Assembly (NCBI GenBank): GCA_964036665.1
Contig: OZ038530.1
Coordinates: forward strand, 21,722,001-21,786,000
Direction of reading: 5' to 3'
DNA: 64,000 nt
Source of the DNA: Gordius sp. MW1
Taxonomy: Eukaryota > Nematomorpha > Gordioida > Gordea > Gordiidae
Shown here: positions 26,101 to 35,600 of the stretch, in pieces
Layout: the number at the start of each line of letters is the position of its first letter
Numbering within the stretch: the first letter of the stretch is position 1
Notes under the pieces: generated by a model
Database searches by the model: none
Told to the model about the DNA's origin: nothing
Seen by the model: the letters and a program-made list of their open reading frames with translations, nothing else
Made by a program: the position numbers and the translations under genes

Positions 26101-29100
26101 ATTTTCGAATCTTTTATTTCATTTTTTCAATTTTGCGTTTTTCAGCCCGTCAATAATGCCGATTATATAGTCCCCGTCAACATCGACAATATCATTCACC
26201 ACGTAAGACATTTTTAAAATTTCTATTTTGATTACTATGCATTTTATGAGCTCACTTTTTAGGAAAAAATGTCCTGTCTGTCTTGTCGTGTCTGTCCTAT
26301 TTTGATTTTGTTATAAATATAATTCACTTTTTCTTGGATATAATTTGCAAGAGTTTGAACGGGAATTAGTATTTGCCTTGGAAAAATGAGGTTTGTTAGC
26401 CACCAAATATTGAGTTTTATACGTTATTATTTTTATAAAAATGACATTCAAAAATCCCTAAAATGTTGTTTTTAATTAAATACAATTTTCGTTTTTTATG
26501 ATATGATGGTATCTATAGATTATTGGTTTTGTAGGGTTTGATTAATTTGGAAACGAAATTTTTAAATTAAATTTAAGGATTCGTTAATTTAGTTTTTTTC
26601 GGATAAAAGGTTTACGTAATGAAACGACCGCACGTAGATACATTTTTACAGAGGGTAGGAGAGAGGTTCGAATGCATCCTCTTCACAGCCAGTCTCGCCA
26701 AGGTTACAATTAAAATTATTTCATTTTTTCATTTTTTATGCGATTTTTTTGCAAAACCCTAATTTATTTTTATAAATAAACATGATTTTTTCGTACGTTG
26801 TCATAAATCTTTTTAAATATAGGTATGTCGAAATATTTCAAATTAAATTGACATAGGTTTATGGATGGATATTATATTGAAATTTTCATTTTCTATCGCG
26901 AATTTTTGTTATGTATTTTTTTAGTGTTAGCGAGTTGAACTTTAAAATATTATGTTAACTAATATTTCTAATTTGTTTAAAAAATAATCATTTTGATTTT
27001 TCGAAATTATTATAACTTTATTTTCGATCAAATTTCTATATCATTGAAAAAATTTGAGGACGCCCGTTAGAAAAATTTATATATACTTCGCGATATTTGC
27101 ACTTTTTGGATTTTTTAAAATAAATTTGATGATAACGTTTGTATCTCTCGTAAAAATACTATATCTAATATATCGGCTACGAACTTTAAAAAGGCTAAGA
27201 AAAAAATAATGCCTTTTAACAGAATCAATGATGCCTATTTTACAGTGATCGTCACTAAATAATAATAATAATAAAGGCCTGAAACAGTATGTACATGGGC
27301 GTGGCCAGGGGGGACAGGGAGGGGCGGCTGCCCCCCTCTAAATTGAAAAATTTATTTAAATTAATTCTAAAATTTCAAAAAATGAACATTTTGCCCCCCC
27401 CCCCTTAAATCATTATTTCTTCCCATGAGTATATGGTATACGTTCTCTAAAAAAATATTGAATTTGTAGCAGCTATCTTTTGAGTTTTGTAACTGAGATA
27501 TCTGTATTTTTAAAATTGCTTTTCAATTGTACGAATCTTTTTTGATGGCGGGGAAGGTTAAAGGCTTTGTACAAAAATTAAAAAATTTCATTTCACATAT
27601 ATATATGTGGTTATGTATTTGGTTGAAATGTTTTAAACTTCATGTCATGTGTGTATGTAGTGTAATAATGTATGCCTTTTTGACCTTGAAAACATATGAA
27701 ATAGGCCATAAATATCCTTGTTGCCTTTTGCTGGCACCGTTATTTTTTCCCCAATTCTAGCATTTTAAATGCATGCCAAATAAAGATCTAAATTTTTATA
27801 TAATAACATCTAAAAACACCGTTAAAATCATACTTTTAATTTTATAAGGCCAACTTTGCCACTTCACGGCTAATTAAGTGCGAGAGCCTTAAGGTCGGTA
27901 AAAAGTGTTCGAACCTCAAATAAGGTCTCGTTTGGTTTAGATGGACCGGACCTCGCCCATTTGATTTTGTAATTGCGCTCTATCCAGAATTATTAGTGAT
28001 TACTAGTGTGGTAAAAACGGTTGGGATTTGTTTGATCGACCTTTGGCTCTCAAAATTCCATCGCCAAAGGCTTGGGTGTTGGCTGGGGGCTATAAATGAT
28101 ATCTGTAAAAAATAATGAGTCCTTATGCTTAGTCGTTAAATATTGCTAATTGGCCATAGGTCGTGCCATCTCTATATAATTAGGTAAGGAGGGGGGAGGG
28201 GGAGTATAATGAGATTTAAGGTGTTACAAGAATCCGACCGACCCATTCCCAATTAACAGTAGGCGGAGGGGGGGGGGCTCTTGGTTATTAATGTAATTTT
28301 AGATAAAATTTGCGGCAATTTCGCGACTTAATTTGCCCTCCCTAATATTTGTCATCTAGAAATTGTTATCGTTTAAGTTATTCTTCGTAAATATTAAAAT
28401 TTGGTTTGCTTGTGCAATATAAATGCACGCGTAGAAAAAATGAAATTGGCCTAAAAATTGCAACTTTTAAATCCATATAACCTAAAATCCCTATGAAATT
28501 TGCCATCTTTAATGGTCCCTCTTTTGTGGTGATGCGGTGTCCTTTTGACATCAACCTTCACATGGGCGTAGCCAGGGGGGCAGGGAAGGGCGGCTGCCTC
28601 TCTGAATCCAATAATTTGCTGAAATTTATTAAAATCATGGCTAAAATTTCAAAAAATTATCATTTTGCCCCTCCCTAAATCATTATTGCCCCCCCTCCTA
28701 ATTCTAATGATGACTACGCCTATGAGCATTCCATTTAATTTTTATATTTTTGGAATGTAATCGAAATGTCAGACTAAGAAAAATTTGTATTTTGTTCTAT
28801 GTTTCCTTTAAAAGAGTTTCAATTTATTTAATAGTATGCGGATCCGGTAGCAGATTTACTCGACCCAGATCGGATTTTCAAGGCGCGCCTCTTTCGAGAA
28901 GCCTGCGTTTTCCATCAAGGAAATTACGTTAAAGTGAGTGCGAACATTTTCAAAACGCGTTCACCGCTTTACGAAAGTGTGCATAAAACTGCTATAACGC
29001 ATATGAGACAGACCTTATTATTATTGCTTTTTTGAACGTGTATCAGGATCTGAACAAACTGGGTCGGGATACGGAAAAAGTGGTCATAATAGACAATTCT

Positions 29101-29853
29101 CCCGCCTCCTACGTTTTTCACCCACAAAACGCGGTATTTTGATCAATTATACCATATATATTAATGATAAAAAAAGATTAATGTTTTTTTGCCTTGAGGT
29201 GCTTTTCGGGTTTAGTTCTTCTAACACTGTGTTTTACACTACGAAAAGTATTTTTTCGAAGGGGGGGGGAGGGGACTAGAGGGAAATACTCACCCCCCCC
29301 TCCTCCCCTTTTAGTTTAAAGAAAATATAATGCGAAATCGTTGGAAGTAAGATGGATATTAGTTGTAAAATGTTGGGTTTGGTTTAACTAAGAAGACTAA
29401 CGGTCTTCTCTGGTATGATGTTTTTAAAATTTGAACCGAGCCTAGAGGTCGACTTAGAAAACAGACCAAAAACCTTTGGTGTGTTTATGTTTAGTAGACT
29501 AATACCAAAGTTTACAACACTAATGGACATTCAGGATCTAATGACCTTTATCACTTTCCAGCGTCTAAAAATTTTAATTTGATAAAAAGACGGATTTCGT
29601 ATCTTATAAATTTCTTAATAAAGATATTAAATTCAAAAAAATGTTTTTGCCATCATTTTTTTACAAATCGACCTACCCATTTCAGATCCCAATATCGTCG
29701 TGGTTCGGAGACGTGATGGATCGAGAATTATTAAACGTATTACCCATACTGGACAAAGTGCACGCGGAGAGAGGTGGTGTAACTCGCGTTTTGGCTCAAG
29801 AAATTGGAAATGGCGTCAGTTCGTGCCCTCCGAAAGCTTTACCGGAAGCTTAA
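17168..29853 (+). CDS. Small C-terminal domain phosphatase (SCP/CTDSP family), at least seven exons
   Basis: Exons are 17168-17520, 18711-18863, 26146-26202, 26610-26702, 28835-28933, 29047-29133 and 29686-29853 (TAA). All junctions are GT-AG and those from exon 2 onward are phase 0. The catalytic signature [10 protein letters not shown] lies at the end of exon 2, followed by [33 protein letters not shown], and [11 protein letters not shown] with a late SWF. These are in the order of human CTDSP1/CTDSPL, which dephosphorylate Ser5 of the RNA polymerase II tail. The first listed exon holds an SILCCLC cysteine cluster like the palmitoylation site of SCPs. Its start codon was not found; the only in-frame Met (17407) lies after that cluster, so an upstream exon is likely. 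The 7.3-kb second intron is full of repeats. Confidence 0.88.
17926..18019. mobile_element. MITE family A copy, short
   Basis: The ends catgggcatagccag and tggttacgcccatg are inverted. At 94 bp it is about half the length of other copies and has lost its long G run. It lies in the first known intron of the phosphatase gene. Confidence 0.7.
18272..18336. repeat. Short hairpin-forming inverted repeat
   Basis: The arms tttttcgtttaatttttgg and ccaaaaattaaacgaaaaa are perfect complements separated by about 21 bases. It lies in an intron of the phosphatase gene. It may be a tiny transposon relic or simply a hairpin; no function can be read. Confidence 0.75.
19093..19790. repeat. MITE fragments of families A and B in an intron
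   Basis: Family A pieces lie at about 19093-19140 (catgggcgcagccagg then a G run) and 19690-19790 (catagccag, G run, gccgcccctcc). Between them, at about 19530-19680, lies text of family B (caatggttttt, gacctcaggaattttag, gtcgactaca, aaacccaggtttag). None is complete at both ends. Confidence 0.5.
20148..20309. mobile_element. MITE family A copy
   Basis: It starts catgggcggagttag and ends gactgggcccatg, with C-rich runs and the family interior (taaatccaaaaattc, attttgcccctccct, attgccccccc). Both ends are diverged from the consensus GCGTAGCCA but still pair. Confidence 0.65.
20438..20655. repeat. Repeat family D copy
   Basis: This roughly 220-bp unit runs from gggctcgggcgaggtcgatt through ttacaagttggacaggacgg to cataaattgcatagcaat. 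Reverse-orientation copies with the same order lie at about 25815-26040 and 37755-37990. It ends at the widespread ttgcatagcaa motif. Confidence 0.65.
20870..21005. mobile_element. MITE family A partial copy with long C and A runs
   Basis: The right end ggttacgcccatg (20993-21005) is clear, preceded by a G-rich block and, further left, a run of about 17 C followed by 12 A. The left terminus is not recognisable. Confidence 0.5.
21411..21660. repeat. Purine-rich repeat family E copy
   Basis: A strongly purine-biased block (gggaagggggagaaggg and similar) lies between ggcccttcggccctcgtggg and gggcgagaaaggtgggaagg. It contains cgtagcatatttgctatgcaa in its middle. Matching copies lie at 37497-37705 (reverse) and 57945-58115. 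The recurrence of the same outer text shows it is a dispersed repeat and not a local simple-sequence run. Confidence 0.7.
21835..21910 (-). repeat. tRNA-derived SINE head
   Basis: On the minus strand it reads gcatggtatagtggttatag (A-box-like) and, about 30 bases on, gtggggttcaagtc (B-box-like), with tRNA-like spacing. The would-be acceptor stem does not pair, so this is a SINE head and not a tRNA gene. It is followed by A/T-rich text shared with copies at 36.8-37.4 kb. Confidence 0.65.
22110..22320. repeat. Dispersed repeat with cccagggcggccgggggtaa core
   Basis: The stretch from agggctaaattcttaaac through gcccagggcggccgggg to tcggacatttccctgcc is repeated in reverse at about 45780-45990 and 46150-46300. 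At 45.67 kb the same repeat begins agctgacccggcaaacg, a string I recall as widespread in invertebrate genomes. The transposon class is not known to me. Confidence 0.55.
22641..23470. repeat. Tandem array of about 105- to 130-bp units
   Basis: Units begin ggccaatggtcatttttt at 22641, 22747, 22875 (ggccagtgg), 22982, 23090, 23220 and 23349, giving spacings of 106, 128, 107, 108, 130 and 129 bp. Each carries gccagcggacgg or gccaggacacgg and an A-rich run with acgaaaaa. The two unit lengths differ by the presence of an insert, agcaatggtagtaacaggaa. The array lies inside the large intron of the phosphatase gene. The unit text matches the body that follows SINE heads elsewhere in the window. Confidence 0.85.
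23469..23985. repeat. Tandem repeat of about 60 bp, aactagttaaattgcatagc units
   Basis: At least four copies of aactagttaaattgcatagc followed by aaaagtaaacaacttttat and a ttatataa end occur, at about 23469, 23759, 23817, 23879 and 23939. A further ggccaatggtcat unit interrupts at 23529-23745. It directly abuts the larger array. Confidence 0.75.
24005..24130. repeat. Two-copy direct repeat, about 65 bp
   Basis: The sequence gagggagatagagatgaggg, then gtggggcacctct, occurs twice in succession with a short AT-rich spacer (attaattcaaaaaa). Confidence 0.75.
24750..25090. repeat. Cluster of G and C homopolymer runs
   Basis: Runs of 8 to 11 G or C occur near 24751, 24850, 24880, 24967 and 25062. 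No transposon ends are recognised around them except for the family A copy that follows at 25161. They are probably eroded family A interiors or simple-sequence growth. Confidence 0.4.
25161..25300. mobile_element. MITE family A left end joined to family B fragment
   Basis: A clear left end catgggcgtagccagcattg with a run of G (25161-25200) is followed at 25240-25290 by family B text (ataccaaaggtcgaccaaac and ccgtttttacaacac). The right end of family A is missing. Confidence 0.5.
25303..25585. mobile_element. MITE family C partial copy
   Basis: The text from ttgttaaaacagaaaaagtg through acatcacatcatcc to gttgatgagcagtctatcta matches one half of the complete family C copies at 35367 and 56120. 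It ends with the inverted terminal motif gagcagtctatctagtctat. Confidence 0.65.
25815..26040. repeat. Repeat family D copy, reverse orientation
   Basis: It begins attgctatgcaatttatggt and runs through gtccgtccgtcctgtccaac to cgacctcgcccgagcccg, the reverse of the copy at 20438. It ends about 105 bp before the phosphatase exon at 26146. Confidence 0.65.
27294..27428. mobile_element. MITE family A copy
   Basis: The left end catgggcgtggccag and interior (ggcggctgcccccctctaa, attttgccccccccc) are clear. The right end is reduced to cccatg. It lies in an intron of the phosphatase gene. Confidence 0.6.
28561..28724. mobile_element. MITE family A copy, well preserved
   Basis: The left end catgggcgtagccag and right end tgactacgcctatg are inverted, with the full family interior between. 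It lies about 110 bp upstream of the phosphatase exon at 28835. Confidence 0.75.
29370..29524. mobile_element. MITE family B fragment in the last phosphatase intron
   Basis: Internal family text (aagactaacggtc, gagcctagaggtcgactta, gaaaacagaccaaaaacc, gtttatgtttagtagac) ends at tttacaacac near 29522. The opposite terminus is not recognisable. Confidence 0.55.
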
Positions 29854-32049
29854 ATCAGCTGTTGGGCATCAGCTGTTCATAGTCCACCTACAACCATCCC
29901 GGTACATGCCGTTTTAGTGCCTCTTCCACATACAAATACACACACACGCCCATGCACATTTGGCCAGCCGTGATGCTTTTAAAATAACACTCTATCGCAA
30001 CCTTTAAATGTGTATTATTAGTCTGTCTTTACTTCCCAAACTCTTTTCTGTCCCCGCGAATTCTACCTCAGATGTGTTGTGACGTTTAGTTAGTTTTTCC
30101 AGAATTACGATGGAACACAGCCATTTTAACCGGTCATTTTCAATTGCTATACTTTTACCTTTCGCTAATGCAATATATACCCTTCAATATTAGAATGTGT
30201 ACCACAATATGCGAGTACATAATAACTTTGGTATATGCATTATAAGAATTCGCAATTTTTTAATTATTGTTACACAAAGAAGTAATTTGTTAAAGTCCCC
30301 TCGCAAAATATATCTCTATTCATATTTTTATTACGAAATTACACACATCTATTTATTAAATATAGTTATAGGGCCATTAATTGCACCTACACGTACACAC
30401 ACATATATCTATGCAGTTAGGAGGAAATATATGCAAACATAATATATTTATAATACATACATATTAATTTAATCAAAAATAGAAAACGATTAAAACGCGT
30501 TTTTAATTTTATTTATTTGTATCCCATACGCCACCACCAACACTAATGAGTGTTTTAGCAGTGCAAGAGATGTTTTTTCATTTTTATGGTACCATTTCAT
30601 ACAGTCTCGCGAACTCGTCTGATAAACCATTGTTTTGCCATAATATATGTTTTTATCTCGGAGCAAAAATCAAAATATGTTTGTTGAACGAACGATTGAA
30701 TTATACATATACACACCTCTTATATGCTTAGTGTATGAGTTATGTTAATGATATAAAATATACAGATATGCTTTTGATTTATTTACCGTAATAATCAATT
30801 GTTTCATAGTGAGTTTGTTAACTAATGGTAATATAGAGCCCTGCATGGGCCGTCCGACACCCAACCCGCTCGGCCAAATAGAATTTAAGGCTAGGCCTGA
30901 TGTGCTAGCTCAATAAAACCCGAGCCCGGCTCAAAACTGACCCTATTTTGCTCAATTATTGCACCCCTATTTTAACTATATATGTAGTTAGTACAGGTAA
31001 GGTTGGGTTGATGGAATGTTTATCAATCAAACTTTATTACTTGTGAACAACCAAGGATTGACAGTAAATAATTTCATTCGTGCAACGTACACATTATAGC
31101 TCTCTTACACCCTTTATTTGAATTTATTTTGGAAGCATGGGCGTAGCCAGGTTTTGGATTAGGGGGGGGGGGCAAATCGTTTAAAAGTTCAATTAGGGAG
31201 GGGCAAAACATAAATTTTTAAAAAAAATTTATTTCATCATTTAGCCTAACGCTCTAAAGCCTTTTCTTAGTATGTTGTCCGGTCTTAAATCTTTTCCTGA
31301 CTTTAGTTTACCCAAAGCAACTTTGTATCCGACTGGTCAAATACCCCTATTATACTATCTTGGTTAAAAATTGTCAAAAAAACCTATTTAAATCCACTCT
31401 AAAATTTTGAAATGTCGGCAATTGCTTTTATTTAAGTTTGTTGGTCCATTATCAAATATTTAACAAAAAAATCGACAAATTTCTGACAAAAACCACTATA
31501 AAAAATGCGGGTTTATATGCATGAGTGGTGAAAACACATACGAAAGGAGTAAGTTCATGCGATGTAAGGGAGAGGGAAAGTGCAATCTCTTTCAAAAGCC
31601 ATGATGCTCACCTTGATTCTATCCCACTAATGTGCGGGACAGAGTTTAGAAAGTGCACAAGTAAAGAAAACCCCTTTATCATCGTAAACCTTGTTTTTAG
31701 CTTTTACTACGTATTTTTTAGTTGATCTTTTAGCTATTTAATTATCAATATTATCCTTGTTTCTTAAACCAAACTTTTTACAATCTCTTTTCTTTGACAT
31801 ATTTTTGAACTTCTCATCCACCACCACAACTCCTTGGTAGGCTCGCTTTAACTTATATTAATCATCGTTTTCCGTATTGTCAGGCTATAGCATTCCACTG
31901 GTCCTCACGCGAAGTATTTTCTTTAAATTCAGCATGTCTCATTATTTCTTTCGGAATTGTTAAGTATTATCTTTTGGTTTCTTCCATTTTATTCTAGCGG
32001 CTATTTTCTGCACCTTTTCCCCTAGGTTTGTATGGGCTATAGACTAATT
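29854..32049. other. Region between the phosphatase and CDK5RAP1-like genes
   Basis: No gene is recognised. It must contain the phosphatase 3' untranslated region. It holds a family F fragment at about 30834-30935 (tagagccctgcatgggcc) and a family A left end at 31136-31215 (catgggcgtagccagg then a G run). An open stretch at 31525-31725 has no recognisable similarity and I do not call it a gene. Confidence 0.45.
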
Positions 32050-32334
32050 AAACCATAGACTGCCGAACAGCTGATTTTTACTATTGAAATCATTCAGACA
32101 CCAAACTAGCTGCCATTTTGTAGGAAAAACTCAACAACATGTATATTTATACTTCTCCACAATAAAATATTGAAGAAAATAAATAAGACTAATAGCTTAA
32201 TTTATAAATTAAAAAAAATAAGTAAATTAGAACAATAAATTTTACTGAATTCTATTGTTTGGTTACAATTTCCCACAAAATGGCGCTTGCTATAATTGCT
32301 ATAAAATTATCAGCTGTTTGGCAGTCTATGGTTT
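32050..32334. mobile_element. Inverted-repeat element, aaaccatagactgcc ends
   Basis: The left end aaaccatagactgccgaac with agctgatttt pairs with the right end atcagctgtttggcagtcta tggttt. At about 285 bp and with no coding frame it is a MITE. The ccatagact end is shared with family C but the next bases (gccgaacagctgat) differ, so it is a relative and not a member. Similar gcgaacagctgattttt text recurs at 55619. Confidence 0.7.
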
Positions 32335-32407
32335 GATTCAGTTTTGACCAAAAAGCAAATAACAAATAAATGTCTACGAAAATGCATTTGACGATTAAAA
32401 TGTGTGC

Positions 32408-32466
32408 ATCTAATCCTAACCCAAACCCTAACCTAAAACCCCGACTTAAAACACTAACCCTAACGT
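32408..32466 (-). repeat. Interstitial telomere-like repeats
   Basis: Read on the minus strand this is a degenerate run of GGGTTAG units mixed with gtgttttaagtcgggg. The same mixed pattern appears on the plus strand at 61605-61668, so it looks like a dispersed telomere-derived sequence and not a chromosome end. Confidence 0.65.
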
Positions 32467-32647
32467 TTTCGTCTGTGTAAACCCCTCTCAAGGAGCATTA
32501 TCCCCCAAATATTCATAGACATTCATAGATATTTGGTCAGTTAAACTTTGGTCGAATGCACAGATACGTATGGTTTTATTAGTCTATAGTATGGATGGGC
32601 AAGCTTGTAAACTTTGGTAATCAATTGTCTTTTCTTTATAAACTCAC

Positions 32648-35600
32648 ATGCTTAATAAATTTAAGAAAACCTTTCCAAATATTTCACATTGTTTAAAAGT
32701 AAATGCTAGAATTTATAGCAACAAACCTTCGCAAATCAGCGGCCCTGGCTTAGAAAGCTTTATGAACATACAACCTAACATATTAAAAATCGCTTCAAAC
32801 GATATACCATATGTAAACGAAGAAACTTTAAACGGACACAGTAAGAAAGGTTTTATAAATAATAAATAAATTATTTGTTTAGTCTTTTTTAAAGTTTATG
32901 GTTGTCCAATGAATTTTAATGATGCAGAAATAGCTTGGAGTATATTAAAACAATACAATTATACAAGAGTTTTATCAATAAGTGATGTAATTATTTTTGC
33001 ATTTAACAATACTATAATTTTAGGCAGATATAATTCTTTTGGTGACTTGTTCAATAAGAGAGAAGGCTGAAGATGCAATATGGAAAAAATTAAGCTTTTT
33101 TAATTGTTTAAAAAAGCGAAGAACAGTTGCAGCTTCAAATCTAAAAGTTGGAATTTTAGGTTTATCTAAAATTAAGGTATTTTGCAATAACATGTATAGG
33201 TTGTATGGCAGAAAGATTGAGGGAAAAAATCTTTGAAAAGGAAAAAATTGTAGACATTATCGCTGGCCCAGATTCTTATAAAGATTTGCCAAGATTACTA
33301 GCATGTGCAAACCAAGAAATTGTTGAAAATAAAACACAAGACAGTCATATTAAAATGGCGAATGTTTTGCTGTCATTAGATGAGACTTATGCTGATGTGT
33401 TACCTGCAAGATTTGATAATGAGTGTCCTACAGCATTTGTGTAATTGATTCTTATTTTGTATTCATTGTAGTGAGCAAAGTATAAAAGCAAGGAAAAAAG
33501 AATTTTTAATAATGTAAAATAATTTTTATTCTATGTAAAGGTTTTAGAATAATATAATCATTGAGATTTAAAATTAAATTGTTATAAAATCTTATTTATG
33601 AAAAATGGGTTGGGGTTTAGTTTTGAGAAAAGGCAGGGTACTAGAGTCAATTTTAATTATATTATGATTCATTAAATTATGATAAAAGTTAAAAAAATTT
33701 ATGAATATATCAAAACATTTTTCTATCCTAATCTAAAGCCTTATAAAACTTACGGATAGGCTTAAAATTTTGCTATAAATTATATATTTTTTGAATTTAT
33801 TATAAACTTTTTATTCAAATTAATAAAGTTTATGATTAGACATATCTATTATTATATCCCTACAGCTCTATAATGAGGGGTTGCAATAACTTGTGCTCTT
33901 TTTGTGTAGTCCCATTCACGAGAGGTCGAGAAAAGAACAGACCCCTCAATACTATAATTGATGAAATAACCTTCTTGACCAAACAAGTAACTCACTTAAA
34001 ATTATTTGAATACTAACTTACAAAAAGATTATGTAAAACAATAATTTTGATTTATTGTAAAGAAAGCAACGCATATTATTTTTTAAACATTTTTACAAAT
34101 TAATTTTTATTTGATTTTTGATTTTTTTAATCTCTGCTTAAATTGTCTAAATCTTTTTTATATTCAAATATGTGATATTTATTTAGGGAGTAAAAGAAAT
34201 AACTCTGTTGGGTCAGAATGTCAATAGTTACCATTACATACCAATTATCCCAGTAGAAAAGTTACCATTGCAAGGCATGAATGAATCAAGGCCTTTAATA
34301 AATGATTGCAAAACTACAAATCATATGACACCAGGGTTTAAGTTAAATTATCGTAAAAGTCAAAAATCTTTAAAACTCTACCATTCGGACCAATGCATCA
34401 GATTCCCTGATTTGTTGGATAAAATTGCTGACACATCTCCACATATCAGAATACGATTTACTTCTCCTCACCCCAAAGACTTCCCAAAACAAGTTTGTAT
34501 TATAGTTTTCCCAATAAGCACTTTTTTGTTTTAAATTTTGGCAATTATATTTTAAAAGATCTTTTGGTAAAAATAAGTACCCTTGATTTAAATTATTTGC
34601 CTTAGTGTTTCTGAGAATCTTTTAAACTTTAAATAATTGCTATTTTATGTTGTACTATTGGTTGCTTTTGTTTTGTTTCTTAAAACTTAATAATAATTTC
34701 TCATCTAGAGATAGGCAAATATCTTTATATAACTTATATCAATTATAAAGCAATTTATGTAATTTTAATCAAATTTTTGAAAGCTTCTTATTTTATGAAA
34801 TGATTTGTTAAGCTATTTTAGTTTTATGTTTGGACTAAAACTTACAACACATTTTTTTAGCTACTTCATGTAATTCAAAAGCACCCGAACGTATGCAAGC
34901 AAATCCATTTACCACTGCAGAGTGGGAGCTGTAGGATTTTGGAAACTATGCGCAGGGGCCATACCAGACAAGCTTATTTAGATTTAGTAGCCCAGATCAG
35001 AGCTATTATTCCAAGTTTGTATACTATCTACTCTACATTATGACTTCACTATATATTAGCGTTGTAAAAAGACCTGGGTTTTCTTTAGTCGATCTTTGGT
35101 TTTAATTGACTAAACATAAACAGCTCAAAGGTTTTTTGGTCTGTTTTTCTCAGTCGACCTCTAAGCTTAGTGAAAATTTGAAAAATAGACCAGACTTGAC
35201 CGTTAGTTTTAGTTGACTCAAATGACAAACATACATAACCTAGGTCACAACACTATATTAAAACTTTTTATTTCCTATGTTTTATTTTGATATTTTAACC
35301 TTGTTTTTTCAAATTTGTTTAATTTAATTCGCTAATTCGCGAAAGATTGAAATCTTAAGTTTTAAACATAGACTAGATAGACTGCTTATAAGCTTTGGAA
35401 TAATTGTACCGTTTTTGCGCAATTTTGAAATGTGCTCAAATAAGGAAAGGACATATAGGTTATTATAGTACTTTTGGTATTTAAAGTGTTTTTAGAAATA
35501 AAAATATTGAATTAGTTTAACTTTAAAAACATCATTTTATAATACATATTATTTACAAAATTCATAAAAATAAAAATACTATGATGATGAGATGTTAAAG

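Noticed and set aside
31525..31725. Small open frame, 66 codons
   Set aside because: It has no recognisable domain, no splice partner and ends in an AT-rich hydrophobic run that looks like chance.
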